A DNA stretch of 64,000 nucleotides from Actinacidiphila yanglinensis (GTDB taxonomy: Bacteria; Actinomycetota; Actinomycetes; Streptomycetales; Streptomycetaceae). How positions within the stretch are numbered: position 1 is the stretch's first letter; every line of letters begins with the position of its first letter. Both the position numbers and the translations under genes were made by a program. The notes beneath the pieces are model-generated. The model searched no databases and had not been told where the DNA came from. It saw nothing but the letters and a program-made list of their open reading frames with translations. Positions 1 through 8,462 of the stretch are shown here, one piece after another. The stretch lies in the NCBI RefSeq assembly GCF_900107965.1, contig NZ_FNVU01000003.1, positions 248,001 to 312,000 on the forward strand, written 5' to 3'.

Positions 1-181
1 GATCAGACATGTGAGTCCTTCGGGAGTTCGCGGTGCGCTCCCGTACGGAGTCACGAACGTCCAGCGGACGGGCGGGAGCGCGGCAGAATGAATGTCGACA
101 TCGCTCTCGCCTCCTCTTCCGGGTCCTGGCTGGACGTGGTCGTGACCGTAGTCCAGCCCCGCGAGAGGTGTCCAGCGCTTT

Positions 182-602
182 TCACGGCGCCTCCTCACCG
201 GCGCGTACTCCCGCGGCGGAGTCCCCGGAGCCGGCCCGGTCCACCGATCCGCCGGCGTTCCAGCTCGCCAGCAGCGCCAGACGTTCCGCGGTCGGCGAGC
301 CGGCCGGCGCGGTGTACGCCACCAGCAACTGGTCCGGCTCGCCCGGCAGCGCCAGCGTCTCGTACCCGAAGTCCAGGTCGCCGGCGAGAGGATGGCGCAG
401 CCGCTTCACGCCGTATGTCTTCTCCTTGACCTGGTGGTCCGCCCACAGCCGCCGGAAGTCCTCGCTGTGCACGGACAGCTCGCCGACCAGCGCGGCCAGC
501 CGCTCGTCGTCCGGGCGGCGCCCGGCGTACAGCCGCAGGTACGCGACGGTCTCGGCGGCGACGGCCGGCCAGTCCCGGTAGAAGGTGCGGGCGTCGGGGG
601 TC
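182..602 (-). pseudogene. XRE/MmyB-type regulator, C-terminal remnant
   Basis: Only the C-terminal ligand-binding part of a helix-turn-helix regulator of the MmyB-like family survives. The minus strand reads through DARTFYRDWPAVAAETVAYL and then RLWADHQVKEKTYGVKRL to a normal stop. No in-frame start or N-terminal HTH domain exists upstream, because the reading frame runs at about 597-602 into the body of a short-chain dehydrogenase gene on the other strand. Family members usually have roughly 280 residues and often lie divergent to an SDR gene. The simplest reading is that one deletion removed both 5' ends and the shared promoter. An internal GTG could make a peptide of about 96 residues, but it would have no DNA-binding domain. 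Confidence 0.8.
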
Positions 603-944
603 GCCGACCTGGTGGACGTCTCCTCGATCGGCGCCCACCTGACCTTCCCCGGGTACGCCGTCTACAGCGCCACCAAGGCCGCGCTCACCCACCTGTCGGC
701 CTCGCTGCGCGCCGAGTTCGGCCCGCGCGGCGTGCGGGTGACCAACATCGAACCCGGCCTGACCGGCACCGAACTGGGCGGGCACGTCGACAACCCGGGG
801 CTCGCCGCCGAGCTGGACGGCATGTTCGAGGCGATGGAGGCGATGACCCCGCAGGACATCGCGGACCTGATCGGCTATGCCACCAGCCGCCCGGCCCGGG
901 TTAACCTGCGGCAGGTGATCATCCTGCCGACCCGGCAGGTGTGA
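598..944 (+). pseudogene. SDR family oxidoreductase, C-terminal remnant
   Basis: This is the C-terminal half of a classical NAD(P)-dependent short-chain dehydrogenase. Visible are the VDVSS strand, the active-site segment with YSATK (catalytic Tyr and Lys), the following helix, and the VTNIEPGLTGTEL loop. The N-terminal Rossmann glycine motif and about 130 residues are missing. Homology stops at about 598, where the fragment abuts the truncated MmyB-type regulator on the opposite strand. A GTG at 585 opens the frame, but the product could not bind cofactor. It is therefore read as a deletion remnant, not a functional enzyme. Confidence 0.8.
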
Positions 945-971
945 ACGGGCGACGTGAGCGGGGGTGCGGCG

Positions 972-1916
972 ATGGACCTGGACCTGGCCCAGGTGCGGGC
1001 CTTCACGGTGACGGCCGAACGGCTGCACTTCGGGCAGGCGGCCGCCGAACTGTTCCTCACCCAGCAGGCGTTGTCCAAGCGGGTGGCCCGGCTGGAGGAC
1101 GCCCTGGGCCGCAAGCTCTTCGAGCGGACCGGCCACGGCGTGGAACTGACCGCGGCCGGGCGGCGCTTCCTCGAACCGGCCCGGGAACTGGTCCGGGCCG
1201 GCGAGGCCGCGGTCGCCGCCGCCCGGCTCGACGAGCGCCCGCTGCGGATCGGCGTCTGGGGCCACCTCTTCGCCCCGATGCGCACCCTCCGCACGCTGGT
1301 GGACCGCGAACCCGGCCTCGCCATCGAGCTGGGCCCGCGGCCCGGCTTCACCGAGGCGATGGCCGGACTGCGGTCCGGCGAGATCGACTTCGGCCTGGGC
1401 CGCACCCACGCGCTGGACGAGCCCTGGCCGCCCGCCGTCACCCGGCGGCTGGTCCGGCTGGAGCCGGTCAAGGCCGTGATGAGCCGGGAGAACCCGCTGG
1501 CCGGGGTGGACGTGCTCAGCCCCGCGGACCTGCGGGCCGGGCGGATGTGGTTCCCCGCACCCGCCGGGCGCGTCGGGTTTCTGGCCGCCTTCGCCGCGCA
1601 CTTCGCGGTGCCGGCCGACTTCGCCGGGATCAACCTCGGCCTCGACCCCTTCTTCGGGTACCTCCACGACCACCCCGAGCACTTCTCGCTGATCTGCGCC
1701 GACGTCGAGGTGCCGCCGGCCGCCGACCTGCACGAAGCGGCCCTCGCCGGCCCGGTGCCCCTCTACGCCTGGCACGCGGTGTGGCGTACCCACGAACGGC
1801 ACGCGGTGCTCCCGCAGTTGCTCGCGGCCTTCGCCGCGGCCGCCCGCGACGAGGGCTGGCTCGACCACGACCCGCAGCGGCACTGGCTCCCCGAGGAGGA
1901 CATGCCCTCGGCGTAG
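972..1916 (+). CDS. LysR family transcriptional regulator
   Basis: A 314-residue LysR-type regulator. The N-terminal winged helix (about residues 3-60) has the family pattern FGQAAAELFLTQQALSKRVARL, and the rest is a periplasmic-binding-like effector domain. The ATG at 972 is preferred over the GTG at 954, because GGGGGT lies 7-10 nt upstream and LysR proteins normally begin just before the first helix (MDLDLAQVRAF). The gene follows the broken SDR fragment after 27 nt. If the SDR was its former target or operon partner, the regulon is now damaged. Its target and effector are not visible from sequence. Confidence 0.9.
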   Translation: MDLDLAQVRAFTVTAERLHFGQAAAELFLTQQALSKRVARLEDALGRKLFERTGHGVELTAAGRRFLEPARELVRAGEAAVAAARLDERPLRIGVWGHLFAPMRTLRTLVDREPGLAIELGPRPGFTEAMAGLRSGEIDFGLGRTHALDEPWPPAVTRRLVRLEPVKAVMSRENPLAGVDVLSPADLRAGRMWFPAPAGRVGFLAAFAAHFAVPADFAGINLGLDPFFGYLHDHPEHFSLICADVEVPPAADLHEAALAGPVPLYAWHAVWRTHERHAVLPQLLAAFAAAARDEGWLDHDPQRHWLPEEDMPSA

Positions 1917-1953
1917 CGGAGGGGGACGGCCCGGGCGTGCGGCGGCGCCGCGG

Positions 1954-2841
1954 TCAGCGGGCCAGCAGTGCGCGCAGGGCCGCGGCCACCTCCGCGGGGG
2001 CCTCCTCCGCCATGAAGTGGCCCCAGCCGACGGTGGTGTGCACCAGGTCGGACGCCCACCCGCTCCACAGTTCGCGCGCGTCGTAGCCGAGGGCCGCGCC
2101 CCAGTCCTGCTGGAGCACGGTGACCGGCATCCGCAGCCGGTTCCCGGCTTCCCGGTCGGCCCGGTCGTGGTCGACGTCGATCCCGGCGGACGCGCGGTAG
2201 TCGGCGACGATCGACGGGACGGCCGCGCGGCACGCCTCCAGGTACGCCGTACGCACCTCCGCCGGCAGCGCGCCGGGGTCGCCGGACCACGCGTCCAGGA
2301 AGTGCCCGAAGAACGCGTCCGGCGCCGCACCGATCATCTGCTCGGGCAGGCCGGGCGGCTGCGCCATCAGGTACAGGTGGAAGCCGATCGCGGCCGAGGT
2401 GCCGTGCATCGCCGCCCACATGTCGAGGGTGGGCAGCACGTCCAGACAGGCCAGGTGCGTCACCGCGTCCGGGTGGTCGAGCCCGGCGCGGAACGCGACC
2501 AGCGCGCCGCGGTCGTGGCCCGCCAGCGCGAAGCGGTCGTGCCCGAGCGCCCGGGCCAGGGCGACGGTGTCGGCCGCCATCGTGCGCTTGCTGTAGGCGG
2601 TGCCGTCCGGGTCGGCGGGTTTGTCGCTCGCGCCGTACCCGCGCAGGTCCGGGCAGATCACGGTGTGGTCCGCGGCGAGGTCGGCGGCCACGTGCCGCCA
2701 CATCAGGTGGGTCTGCGGGAAGCCGTGCAGCAGCACGAGGGGGCGGCCCGAGCCGCCGATCGCCACGTTGAGGCTGACGCCTTCCGCCACGGGGACGCGG
2801 CGCTGCTCGAAGTTCGGGATCGCGAGGGGTGTCGGTGCCAT
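1954..2841 (-). CDS. alpha/beta hydrolase, haloacetate-dehalogenase-like
   Basis: A 295-residue alpha/beta hydrolase. HGFPQTHLMW (from His39) forms the oxyanion loop. GHDRGA places the nucleophile at Asp110, Asp134 (CLDVL) and His275 (GWGHF) complete the triad, and DLRGYGASDKP is typical of the fluoroacetate dehalogenase/epoxide hydrolase group. Compared from memory with the Rhodopseudomonas fluoroacetate dehalogenase, Arg111 and His155 are kept. The second carboxylate-binding Arg (114) is Leu, and the halide-binding Trp (156) is Leu in HLYLMAQP. Fluoroacetate is therefore doubtful; a non-halogenated ester or epoxide is possible. No clear ribosome site precedes the ATG at 2841. The gene converges with the LysR gene. 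Confidence 0.85.
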   Translation of the reverse strand: MAPTPLAIPNFEQRRVPVAEGVSLNVAIGGSGRPLVLLHGFPQTHLMWRHVAADLAADHTVICPDLRGYGASDKPADPDGTAYSKRTMAADTVALARALGHDRFALAGHDRGALVAFRAGLDHPDAVTHLACLDVLPTLDMWAAMHGTSAAIGFHLYLMAQPPGLPEQMIGAAPDAFFGHFLDAWSGDPGALPAEVRTAYLEACRAAVPSIVADYRASAGIDVDHDRADREAGNRLRMPVTVLQQDWGAALGYDARELWSGWASDLVHTTVGWGHFMAEEAPAEVAAALRALLAR

Positions 2842-2970
2842 GGGTTTTTGAGCCGTTCTGGGCTGGTTTTTTCCGGTGGGAGGTCCAGCTTCTCCCGCCC
2901 CGATCAGCAACGAATCAGTGTGCCCCGGTCCGCCCGGGGTGCCCAGTCCTGTCGGTTCCCGGACCATCCG

Positions 2971-3163
2971 GCGGTGGGTGGCTTGTCGCGCAGTTCCCCG
3001 CGCCCCTCGGAGGCTCGCCGTCGTGGCCGCGCCTCGATTCCGACCGCTACGCGGTGGGTGGCTTGTCGCGCAGTTCCCCGCGGCCCTGGAGAACACGCCG
3101 CTCGCCCGCGTTCGACGGGGGACCCGCACGCACAGGGGCGCGGCGAACTGCGCGGGCAACCAC
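2971..3163. repeat. Streptomyces-type dispersed intergenic repeat, three copies
   Basis: Two direct copies (2971-3007 and 3051-3087) of a unit beginning GCGGTGGGTGGCTTGTCGCG and running into CAGTTCCCCGCGCCCCT, plus one inverted copy (3133-3163). The direct and inverted copies can pair into a long hairpin. This family of unit is scattered through Streptomyces intergenic regions; two more copies lie at 16419 and 16519 and a partial one at 37383. Here it fills most of the 382-bp divergent gap between the hydrolase and the BTAD regulator, so it is not simply a terminator. No other gene is seen in the gap. Confidence 0.85.
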
Positions 3164-3223
3164 TTGCCGGGTGGAGGCCGAGTCCGGGCCGGGCTGGTAC
3201 GGGGGGAGCCGTAGCGTGGGGGG

Positions 3224-5233
3224 ATGGAGGACGTGGTGTTCGGGGTGCTCGGCGCGGTCGTGGGGGAGCGCGGCGGGAGGCCGCTCGCACTGAAGGGCCC
3301 GCGGCACAAAGCGGTGCTGGCCCGGCTGGTGGTGGCCCGACGGCGGGTCGTACCGGTGGCGCGGCTCGTCGAGGACCTGTGGGAGGAACCGCCGCGGGGA
3401 GCGGTGGGCGCGGTGCAGACGTTCGTCGCCGCGCTGCGCCGGGTGCTGGAGCCGGAACGACCGCCGAGGACCCCGGCCCGGCTGCTGGTGACGGAGGGAC
3501 CCGGGTACGCGCTGCGGGCGGAGCCGGACGCGGTGGACGCCTGGCGGTTCGAAGCCGCGGTACGCGCCGCCGCCACGCTGCCACCCGCACAGGCGCTGGA
3601 CCGGCTCCAGGAAGCCCTCGGAATGTGGCGCGGCCCCGCGTTCGCCGAGTTCGCGGATGAGCACTGGGCGCGGGCCGAACGCGCCCGGCTCGCCGAACTC
3701 CGCCTCCAGGCCGAGGAGCGCCGGGCCGAGGCGCGGCTGGCGCTGGGGCTGGCCGCGGAGGCGGTGCCGGACCTGGACGCCCACCTCGCCGACCATCCCT
3801 GGCGCGAGGACGCCTGGCGGCTGCTGGCCCTCGCGCTGTACCGCGGTGGCCGCCAGGGCGACGCGCTGGCGGTCCTGCGCCGCGCGAGGGCCATGCTCGT
3901 CGACCGGCTGGGGGTGGACCCGGGCCCGCGGCTGCGCCGCCTGGAGGCGGAGATCCTCGCCCAGGACCCGCGCCTCGACCCCGACCCGGCCCCCGAACCC
4001 CCCAGCTCCGCCGACCGGTTGTGGCGGGAGACCGCCGCGGCCTACGACCGTACGGTCGGCGGGGGCGCCAGGGCCCGGCTGGAGTCGACCGTCGGCCTGA
4101 TCCGCAACCTCGCGGTGACCGGGGGCGGCGGGCTGGAGGCGGCCCGGCGGCACCGGCTCGCGGCGATCTCCGCGGCGGAGGAACTCGTCGACCCGGAGCT
4201 GACCACCCGGGTGATCGGCGGCTACGACGTGCCCGCGATCTGGACCCGGGGCGACGACCCCGCGTCGGACGCGCGGATCGTCGAGGCGGCCGAACGCACC
4301 CTGGCGGCGCTGCCCTCGCGGGGTACGGGCCGGGCGCCGGAGCCGTACGACGCGGCGCGCTGCCGCCTGCTCGCCACGATCGCGGTCGAGATGCGCGGCA
4401 CCCGCTCCCCGCGCGGCCCGGAGGCGGCCCGGGCGGCCGAGGAGGCCGCGCGGCGGCTGGACGATCCGGGGCTGCTCGCGTACGCGCTCAACGGGGTGTT
4501 CATGCAGTCCTGCACCCGGGCCGGCCTGGCCCCGCGCCGGGACGAGGTCGGCGCCGAACTCGTCACGCTCGCCGCCCGGCACGGCCTCGCGACCTTCGAG
4601 GTGCTCGGGCACCTGATCCGGATGCAGGCGCGGGCCGCGCGCGCCGACTTCGCCGCCGCCGACGCGCATGCCGCCGCGGCGGACCGCCTGGCCGTACGCC
4701 ACGAACTGCCGCTGGTCGGCGTCTTCACCGAGTGGTACGCGGCGCTGCGGCTGGCCGCCAGTGGGCCGCCGGGTCCGGCCGAGGCCGCGTACCGGGCAGC
4801 CGACGCCCGGCTGGAGGGCGCGGGCATGCCCGGCGTACGGCGCGGCCTGCTGCCGCTCGCGCTGCTGTGCCGCCGGCTCGCGGACGGCGCCGCGCCCGTC
4901 GAGGACGCCGCCGGGCGGATCGAGCCCGGCGCGGACTGGGGCCCGTACCGCCCCTGGGCCGAGCCGTTCCTCCTGCTGCGCGACGGCCGGCGCGCCGACG
5001 CTCGCGACGCGCTGGGCGCCGTGCCCGAGCCGCCCGCCGACCTCACCTACGAGGCCCTGTGCTGCCTGCACGCGTGCCTCGCCGCGCACTTCGCCGACCG
5101 CCCGGCCCTGCGGGCCGCCCGCGCCCGCCTGGTGCCGGCCGCCGCCGAACTCGCGGGCGCGGGCACCGGCATGTTGACGGCCGGCCCGGTGGCTCGCCAT
5201 CTCGCCCTGATCGGCGCGGCGTTGGGCGAGTAG
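3224..5233 (+). CDS. BTAD/AfsR-SARP-type transcriptional regulator
   Basis: A 669-residue regulator. Residues 1-95 form an OmpR/SARP-type winged helix (VVPVARLVEDLWEEPP, then an AVQTFVAALRRVLEP recognition region). Residues 100-250 form the helical bacterial transcriptional activation domain (RLAELRLQAEERRAEARLAL, ending MLVDRLGVDPGPRLRRLE). The remaining ~400 residues are Ala/Arg-rich helices, probably TPR-like. I see no Walker A, so it is not a full AfsR with an NB-ARC ATPase. The start is ATG 3224 with GGGGGG just upstream. It converges on the ABC exporter of the peptide cassette with 22 bp between stops, so regulation of that cassette is possible but unproven. Confidence 0.88.
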   Translation: MEDVVFGVLGAVVGERGGRPLALKGPRHKAVLARLVVARRRVVPVARLVEDLWEEPPRGAVGAVQTFVAALRRVLEPERPPRTPARLLVTEGPGYALRAEPDAVDAWRFEAAVRAAATLPPAQALDRLQEALGMWRGPAFAEFADEHWARAERARLAELRLQAEERRAEARLALGLAAEAVPDLDAHLADHPWREDAWRLLALALYRGGRQGDALAVLRRARAMLVDRLGVDPGPRLRRLEAEILAQDPRLDPDPAPEPPSSADRLWRETAAAYDRTVGGGARARLESTVGLIRNLAVTGGGGLEAARRHRLAAISAAEELVDPELTTRVIGGYDVPAIWTRGDDPASDARIVEAAERTLAALPSRGTGRAPEPYDAARCRLLATIAVEMRGTRSPRGPEAARAAEEAARRLDDPGLLAYALNGVFMQSCTRAGLAPRRDEVGAELVTLAARHGLATFEVLGHLIRMQARAARADFAAADAHAAAADRLAVRHELPLVGVFTEWYAALRLAASGPPGPAEAAYRAADARLEGAGMPGVRRGLLPLALLCRRLADGAAPVEDAAGRIEPGADWGPYRPWAEPFLLLRDGRRADARDALGAVPEPPADLTYEALCCLHACLAAHFADRPALRAARARLVPAAAELAGAGTGMLTAGPVARHLALIGAALGE

Positions 5234-5255
5234 CCGGGTGCCGGGCGCGGCCCGT

Positions 5256-7187
5256 TCAGGACGCGGAGCCCACCGGGTCGTCGGAGAGCTGGTAGCCCTC
5301 GGCCTGGAGGCGGAAGAGCGCGGCATAGCGGCCGTCGCGGGCCATCAGGGCCGCGTGGTCGCCCTCCTCGACGATCCTGCCGCCTTCCAGGACGACGATG
5401 CGGTCGGCGTCGCGCACGGTGCTGAGCCGGTGCGAGATCAGCAGGCCGGCGCGCCCGCGACGGTGGTCGCGCAGCCCGCGGTGGATCTCGCGTTCGGCCA
5501 CTGGGTCGAGGCCGGAGGAGGGTTCGTCCAGGATCAGCAGGTCCGCGTCGTCGCGGAGCAAGGCGCGGGCCAGGGCGACCCGTTGCCACTGCCCGCCGGA
5601 CAGCAGCACGCCGGTCCCGCTGCCCGGCGCCCCCTTCGGTGCCCCATCCGGCCCGCCGCCGCGCCGGCCCACCCTGCCGCCCGTGGCGCGCGCGCCGGGG
5701 TTCCGCACGTGCATGCGGCTGAGATAGGTGGCGTATCCGTCCGGCAGCGCGGCGAGCCCGCCGTCGATCCCGGCGCGGGCGGCGGCGTCGCGCAGCCGGG
5801 GCAGATCGTGCAGGGCGGAGAGGTCGCCGACGGCGATGTTGTCGGCGGCGGACATGTCGTACGTCATGAAGTCCTGGAAGACCGCACCGATCCGGCGGCG
5901 TACGGAGGGCAGGTCGAGGCGGGCGAGGTCGGTGCCGTTCCAGGTGACGCTGCCCCGGGTCGGCCGGTAGAGCCCGAGCAGCAGCTTGACCAGGGTCGAC
6001 TTGCCGGCGCCGTTGAGGCCGACGAGGGCGACGGACTCCCCCGGGCGGATCGTCAGGTCCACGCCGCGCAGCACCCAGTCGTGGTCGGGGTGGTAGCGGA
6101 ACCACACCCCGCGCAGGGCGGCGCCCTCGACCAGCGGGCCCGCCTCCCCGGCCGGCCCGTCGTCCGCCGTCGGCCCGGGACCGGGCGGGGCGGCAGGCGG
6201 GCGGACCAGGTCGGTGTAGTGGCGGAAGAGCATCAGTGCCTGGCTCATCCCGCCGAGCAGGCTCACCAGGGAGGCGATGCTGAGCTGGACGCCGGCCAGC
6301 GCGCCGGTGACCACGGCCAGTTCGCCGACGCTGCCGTGGCCGGAGTCGATCCGGTGCACCGCCAGGAACAGGGCGGCGGCCGACACCCCCGCGGACAGCA
6401 GGCCGAGCGACCCGTCGACGCGCAGCACCGTGCGATCCACGGCGCGGTTGCCCTCCTGCGCGCCGCACAGGTCCCGCAGCATCCGGTCCCGGAAGAACCC
6501 GCCCAGGCCGTACAGCCGGATCTCCTTCGCCGCGCGGAGGTCGGTCATCAGCGTCACGTAGAAGACCTGGCGCCGCAGCAGGGGCGTGGTCAGCTCGGCC
6601 ATCTCGCCGCGCCGGCGCCCCAGCCGGATCTGGGCGAACAGGGCGGGCAGCGCGGCGGCCGGCACGAGCAGGGCGATCCGCGGCGAGAACGCGCAGAGCG
6701 CCGTGACGAAGGTGCCGACGGTCAGCGCGCTCTGCACGACGGTGAGCACGGCGCCGACGATCAGCTGCGGGCTGCTCTGGCTGGCCTGCTGGGCGAGCCG
6801 GAGCCGGTCCTGGTGGCCGGGGTCCTCCAGTTCGGCCAGGCCCTGCCGTGCGCCGATACCGGTGAACAGCGCGGACTGCGTGTGCAGGGTGATCCGGCGG
6901 TCGGCCTCACGGTCGCTGTAGCGGGACAGCTCCTGCGCGACGGCCAGCACCCCGCCGACGGTGGCCAGCACGCCGACCGCGAGCCACAGGGGCGGGCCGG
7001 CGTGCCGTCCGAGCCGGTCCAGGACGGACTTGGTGGCCCAGGCGGTGGCGATCGGCGCGACCCCGGACAGCAGCGTGGTGGCGACCCGGACCAGCGCGGA
7101 GACCGGGGCCGCCCGCACGTACAGCGCGCAGGCCCGGAGCAGCAACGACCAGAAGCCGGAGGGCTGTTCGGTGGTGCGGCGGCGCAT
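5256..7187 (-). CDS. ABC transporter, fused permease and ATPase (probable peptide exporter)
   Basis: A 643-residue half-transporter. A six-helix membrane domain covers about residues 15-325. The nucleotide-binding domain has Walker A GLNGAGKST (390-398), LSGGQ (529-533), Walker B LLILDEP (550-556) and the switch His in LLISHRLSTV. There is no N-terminal C39 peptidase domain, so it would not cleave a leader. About 30 Gly/Arg-rich residues (495-526) are inserted just before LSGGQ, where relatives have only a short loop. It starts 5 nt after the thioredoxin-like gene and is last in a four-gene cassette with a small Cys peptide, so export of that peptide is the natural inference. Confidence 0.9.
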   Translation of the reverse strand: MRRRTTEQPSGFWSLLLRACALYVRAAPVSALVRVATTLLSGVAPIATAWATKSVLDRLGRHAGPPLWLAVGVLATVGGVLAVAQELSRYSDREADRRITLHTQSALFTGIGARQGLAELEDPGHQDRLRLAQQASQSSPQLIVGAVLTVVQSALTVGTFVTALCAFSPRIALLVPAAALPALFAQIRLGRRRGEMAELTTPLLRRQVFYVTLMTDLRAAKEIRLYGLGGFFRDRMLRDLCGAQEGNRAVDRTVLRVDGSLGLLSAGVSAAALFLAVHRIDSGHGSVGELAVVTGALAGVQLSIASLVSLLGGMSQALMLFRHYTDLVRPPAAPPGPGPTADDGPAGEAGPLVEGAALRGVWFRYHPDHDWVLRGVDLTIRPGESVALVGLNGAGKSTLVKLLLGLYRPTRGSVTWNGTDLARLDLPSVRRRIGAVFQDFMTYDMSAADNIAVGDLSALHDLPRLRDAAARAGIDGGLAALPDGYATYLSRMHVRNPGARATGGRVGRRGGGPDGAPKGAPGSGTGVLLSGGQWQRVALARALLRDDADLLILDEPSSGLDPVAEREIHRGLRDHRRGRAGLLISHRLSTVRDADRIVVLEGGRIVEEGDHAALMARDGRYAALFRLQAEGYQLSDDPVGSAS

Positions 7188-7192
7188 CCGGG

Positions 7193-7726
7193 TCAGCCGA
7201 TCGGGAGCGGCAGCGGCAGCGCGCCCAGCGCGGGCCCGCTCGCGACGACCCGTCCGTCGGCGCCGACCAGGAAGTACGCCGGGGTCAGGTCGCTGCGGAA
7301 CCGCCTGGCCAGCTCCGCGGCGTCCTCGCCCACCAGCAGGCGGCCGGTCGAGGAGAGCAGCGGGCGCAGGCCCTCCCGGTCGGCACCGGTGTCGACGAGG
7401 GCCGACAGGAGGTGCACGCCCGACGCCGCCAACGCCCCTGCGCGCGTGGCCAGTTCGGGTGCATGCCGCGCGCACTCCGGGCACGTGGTGGCGAAGAAGG
7501 CGACCAGCGTGGGGTGCCCGCGCAGCGACTCCCCGGTCACCGGCTCGCCCCGCGCGTCGCGCAGGTCCACCTCCGGTACCGCGGCGCCGGGTGCGAGGCC
7601 GTGCGAAGGGACGCTTCCGCCGGGAGCGGCAGCGGTGCGCAGCCGGCGGATCACCGCGCCGCTGACCGCGAGGTTGAGCACGCACAGGACGCCGACGACG
7701 ATGACGGCGGCCGTCAGGACCACCAT
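7193..7726 (-). CDS. TlpA/MauD-like membrane-anchored thioredoxin
   Basis: A 177-residue redoxin. An uncleaved N-terminal membrane anchor (about residues 3-25) is followed by an AhpC/TSA-TlpA fold, with the redox pair at Cys82 and Cys85 in FATTCPECARHAP. The C-terminal LTPAYFLVGADGRVV is the cis-Pro strand region of the family. The topology puts the active site outside the membrane, suited to making or isomerising disulfides in exported protein. AAGGAGG lies 7 nt before the ATG. It lies between a MauE-like gene and the ABC exporter. In methylamine dehydrogenase clusters a MauD thioredoxin and MauE together mature a disulfide-rich subunit, which is the analogy used here. Confidence 0.88.
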   Translation of the reverse strand: MVVLTAAVIVVGVLCVLNLAVSGAVIRRLRTAAAPGGSVPSHGLAPGAAVPEVDLRDARGEPVTGESLRGHPTLVAFFATTCPECARHAPELATRAGALAASGVHLLSALVDTGADREGLRPLLSSTGRLLVGEDAAELARRFRSDLTPAYFLVGADGRVVASGPALGALPLPLPIG

Positions 7727-7806
7727 GGTGGGGCCTCCTTGGAGAAGGGGTTGGGTGCCGGGTGCGGGCGTGCGGGTTCGTGCGCTGGGCGCGGGCGGGA
7801 CCGGGG

Positions 7807-8376
7807 TCAGCCGGGCGTCGCGAGCAGGTCCGCCAGGTCGTCCCAGAACGCGGCGATCCAGGCGGGCGCGGTCGCGGCCAGGACGCCGACCAGCAGCGCG
7901 GGCACGCCGATCGGCCGGGCTCCCGAGTCGCCGAGCGAGCCGGCCAGCCCGGTGCCCGCGGTCGCCATGAGCAGGGCATTGCGCGCCAACTGGGCGCGGC
8001 CGACGGGCGCGTGGCCGGCCCCGAAGCAGTTGCAGGAGACGGTGCTGCCGCGCCGCAGCGCCCCGGCCAGGGCCGCGCTGAACGCCAGTAGTAGGACGAA
8101 CGCGGCGGCCAGCGCGAGGTCGGAGCCGGCGGGCGCGAGCAGGCCCGCCACGAGCAGGGCCTCCGCGGCGGGCACCGCGGCCGGCAGGGCCCGGTCGCCA
8201 CGGTGCCCGGCCGTCCACCGGCCGAGCGGACCGCTCAGTTCCGCAAATGACTTGCGAAAACTTGCGTAGCCGCCGGCCGGAAACACCTTGGTCGCGGCGG
8301 AGAAAGCGAACACCATCGCGAGGACGAGCCGGGATTCCACTTGCGCCCAATGGGATATCGGAATCACGTATTCCAC
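7807..8376 (-). CDS. MauE/DoxX-like redox-associated membrane protein
   Basis: About 189 residues with four to five predicted membrane helices. Cys115 and Cys117 sit in VSCNCFGAG, a pattern typical of MauE-family proteins. The likely role is passing electrons between the cytoplasm or quinones and the adjacent external thioredoxin. The start is uncertain: GTG 8376 gives MEYVIPISHW, GTG 8367 is an alternative, and neither has a strong ribosome site. Weak translation would fit the strong hairpin just upstream, which separates it from the peptide gene. It is followed after 80 nt by the TlpA-like gene. No quinone-binding residues could be identified by eye. Confidence 0.8.
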   Translation of the reverse strand: MEYVIPISHWAQVESRLVLAMVFAFSAATKVFPAGGYASFRKSFAELSGPLGRWTAGHRGDRALPAAVPAAEALLVAGLLAPAGSDLALAAAFVLLLAFSAALAGALRRGSTVSCNCFGAGHAPVGRAQLARNALLMATAGTGLAGSLGDSGARPIGVPALLVGVLAATAPAWIAAFWDDLADLLATPG

Positions 8377-8405
8377 CCCGGGTTTTCTGCGAGATACTGG
8401 CGGGT

Positions 8406-8442
8406 GGTGCGTGGGGGCGAATTCCGGTCGCCCCCACGCACC
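8406..8442 (-). terminator. 15-bp perfect stem-loop between peptide gene and mauE-like gene
   Basis: GGTGCGTGGGGGCGA (8406-8420) and TCGCCCCCACGCACC (8428-8442) pair perfectly around a 7-nt loop. It starts 20 nt beyond the peptide stop codon and ends 30 nt before the MauE-like start. There is no clear U-tract. Such a hairpin could act as a partial terminator or 3'-end stabiliser, giving more peptide mRNA than downstream enzyme mRNA, as seen in many small-peptide operons. Confidence 0.75.
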
Positions 8443-8462
8443 CCCACGAGATGACCGGCGGG

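Noticed and set aside
1-181. First 181 bases as a gene fragment
   Set aside because: Neither strand gives a recognisable protein end; plus-strand frames here are Arg/Ser/Pro-rich shadows.
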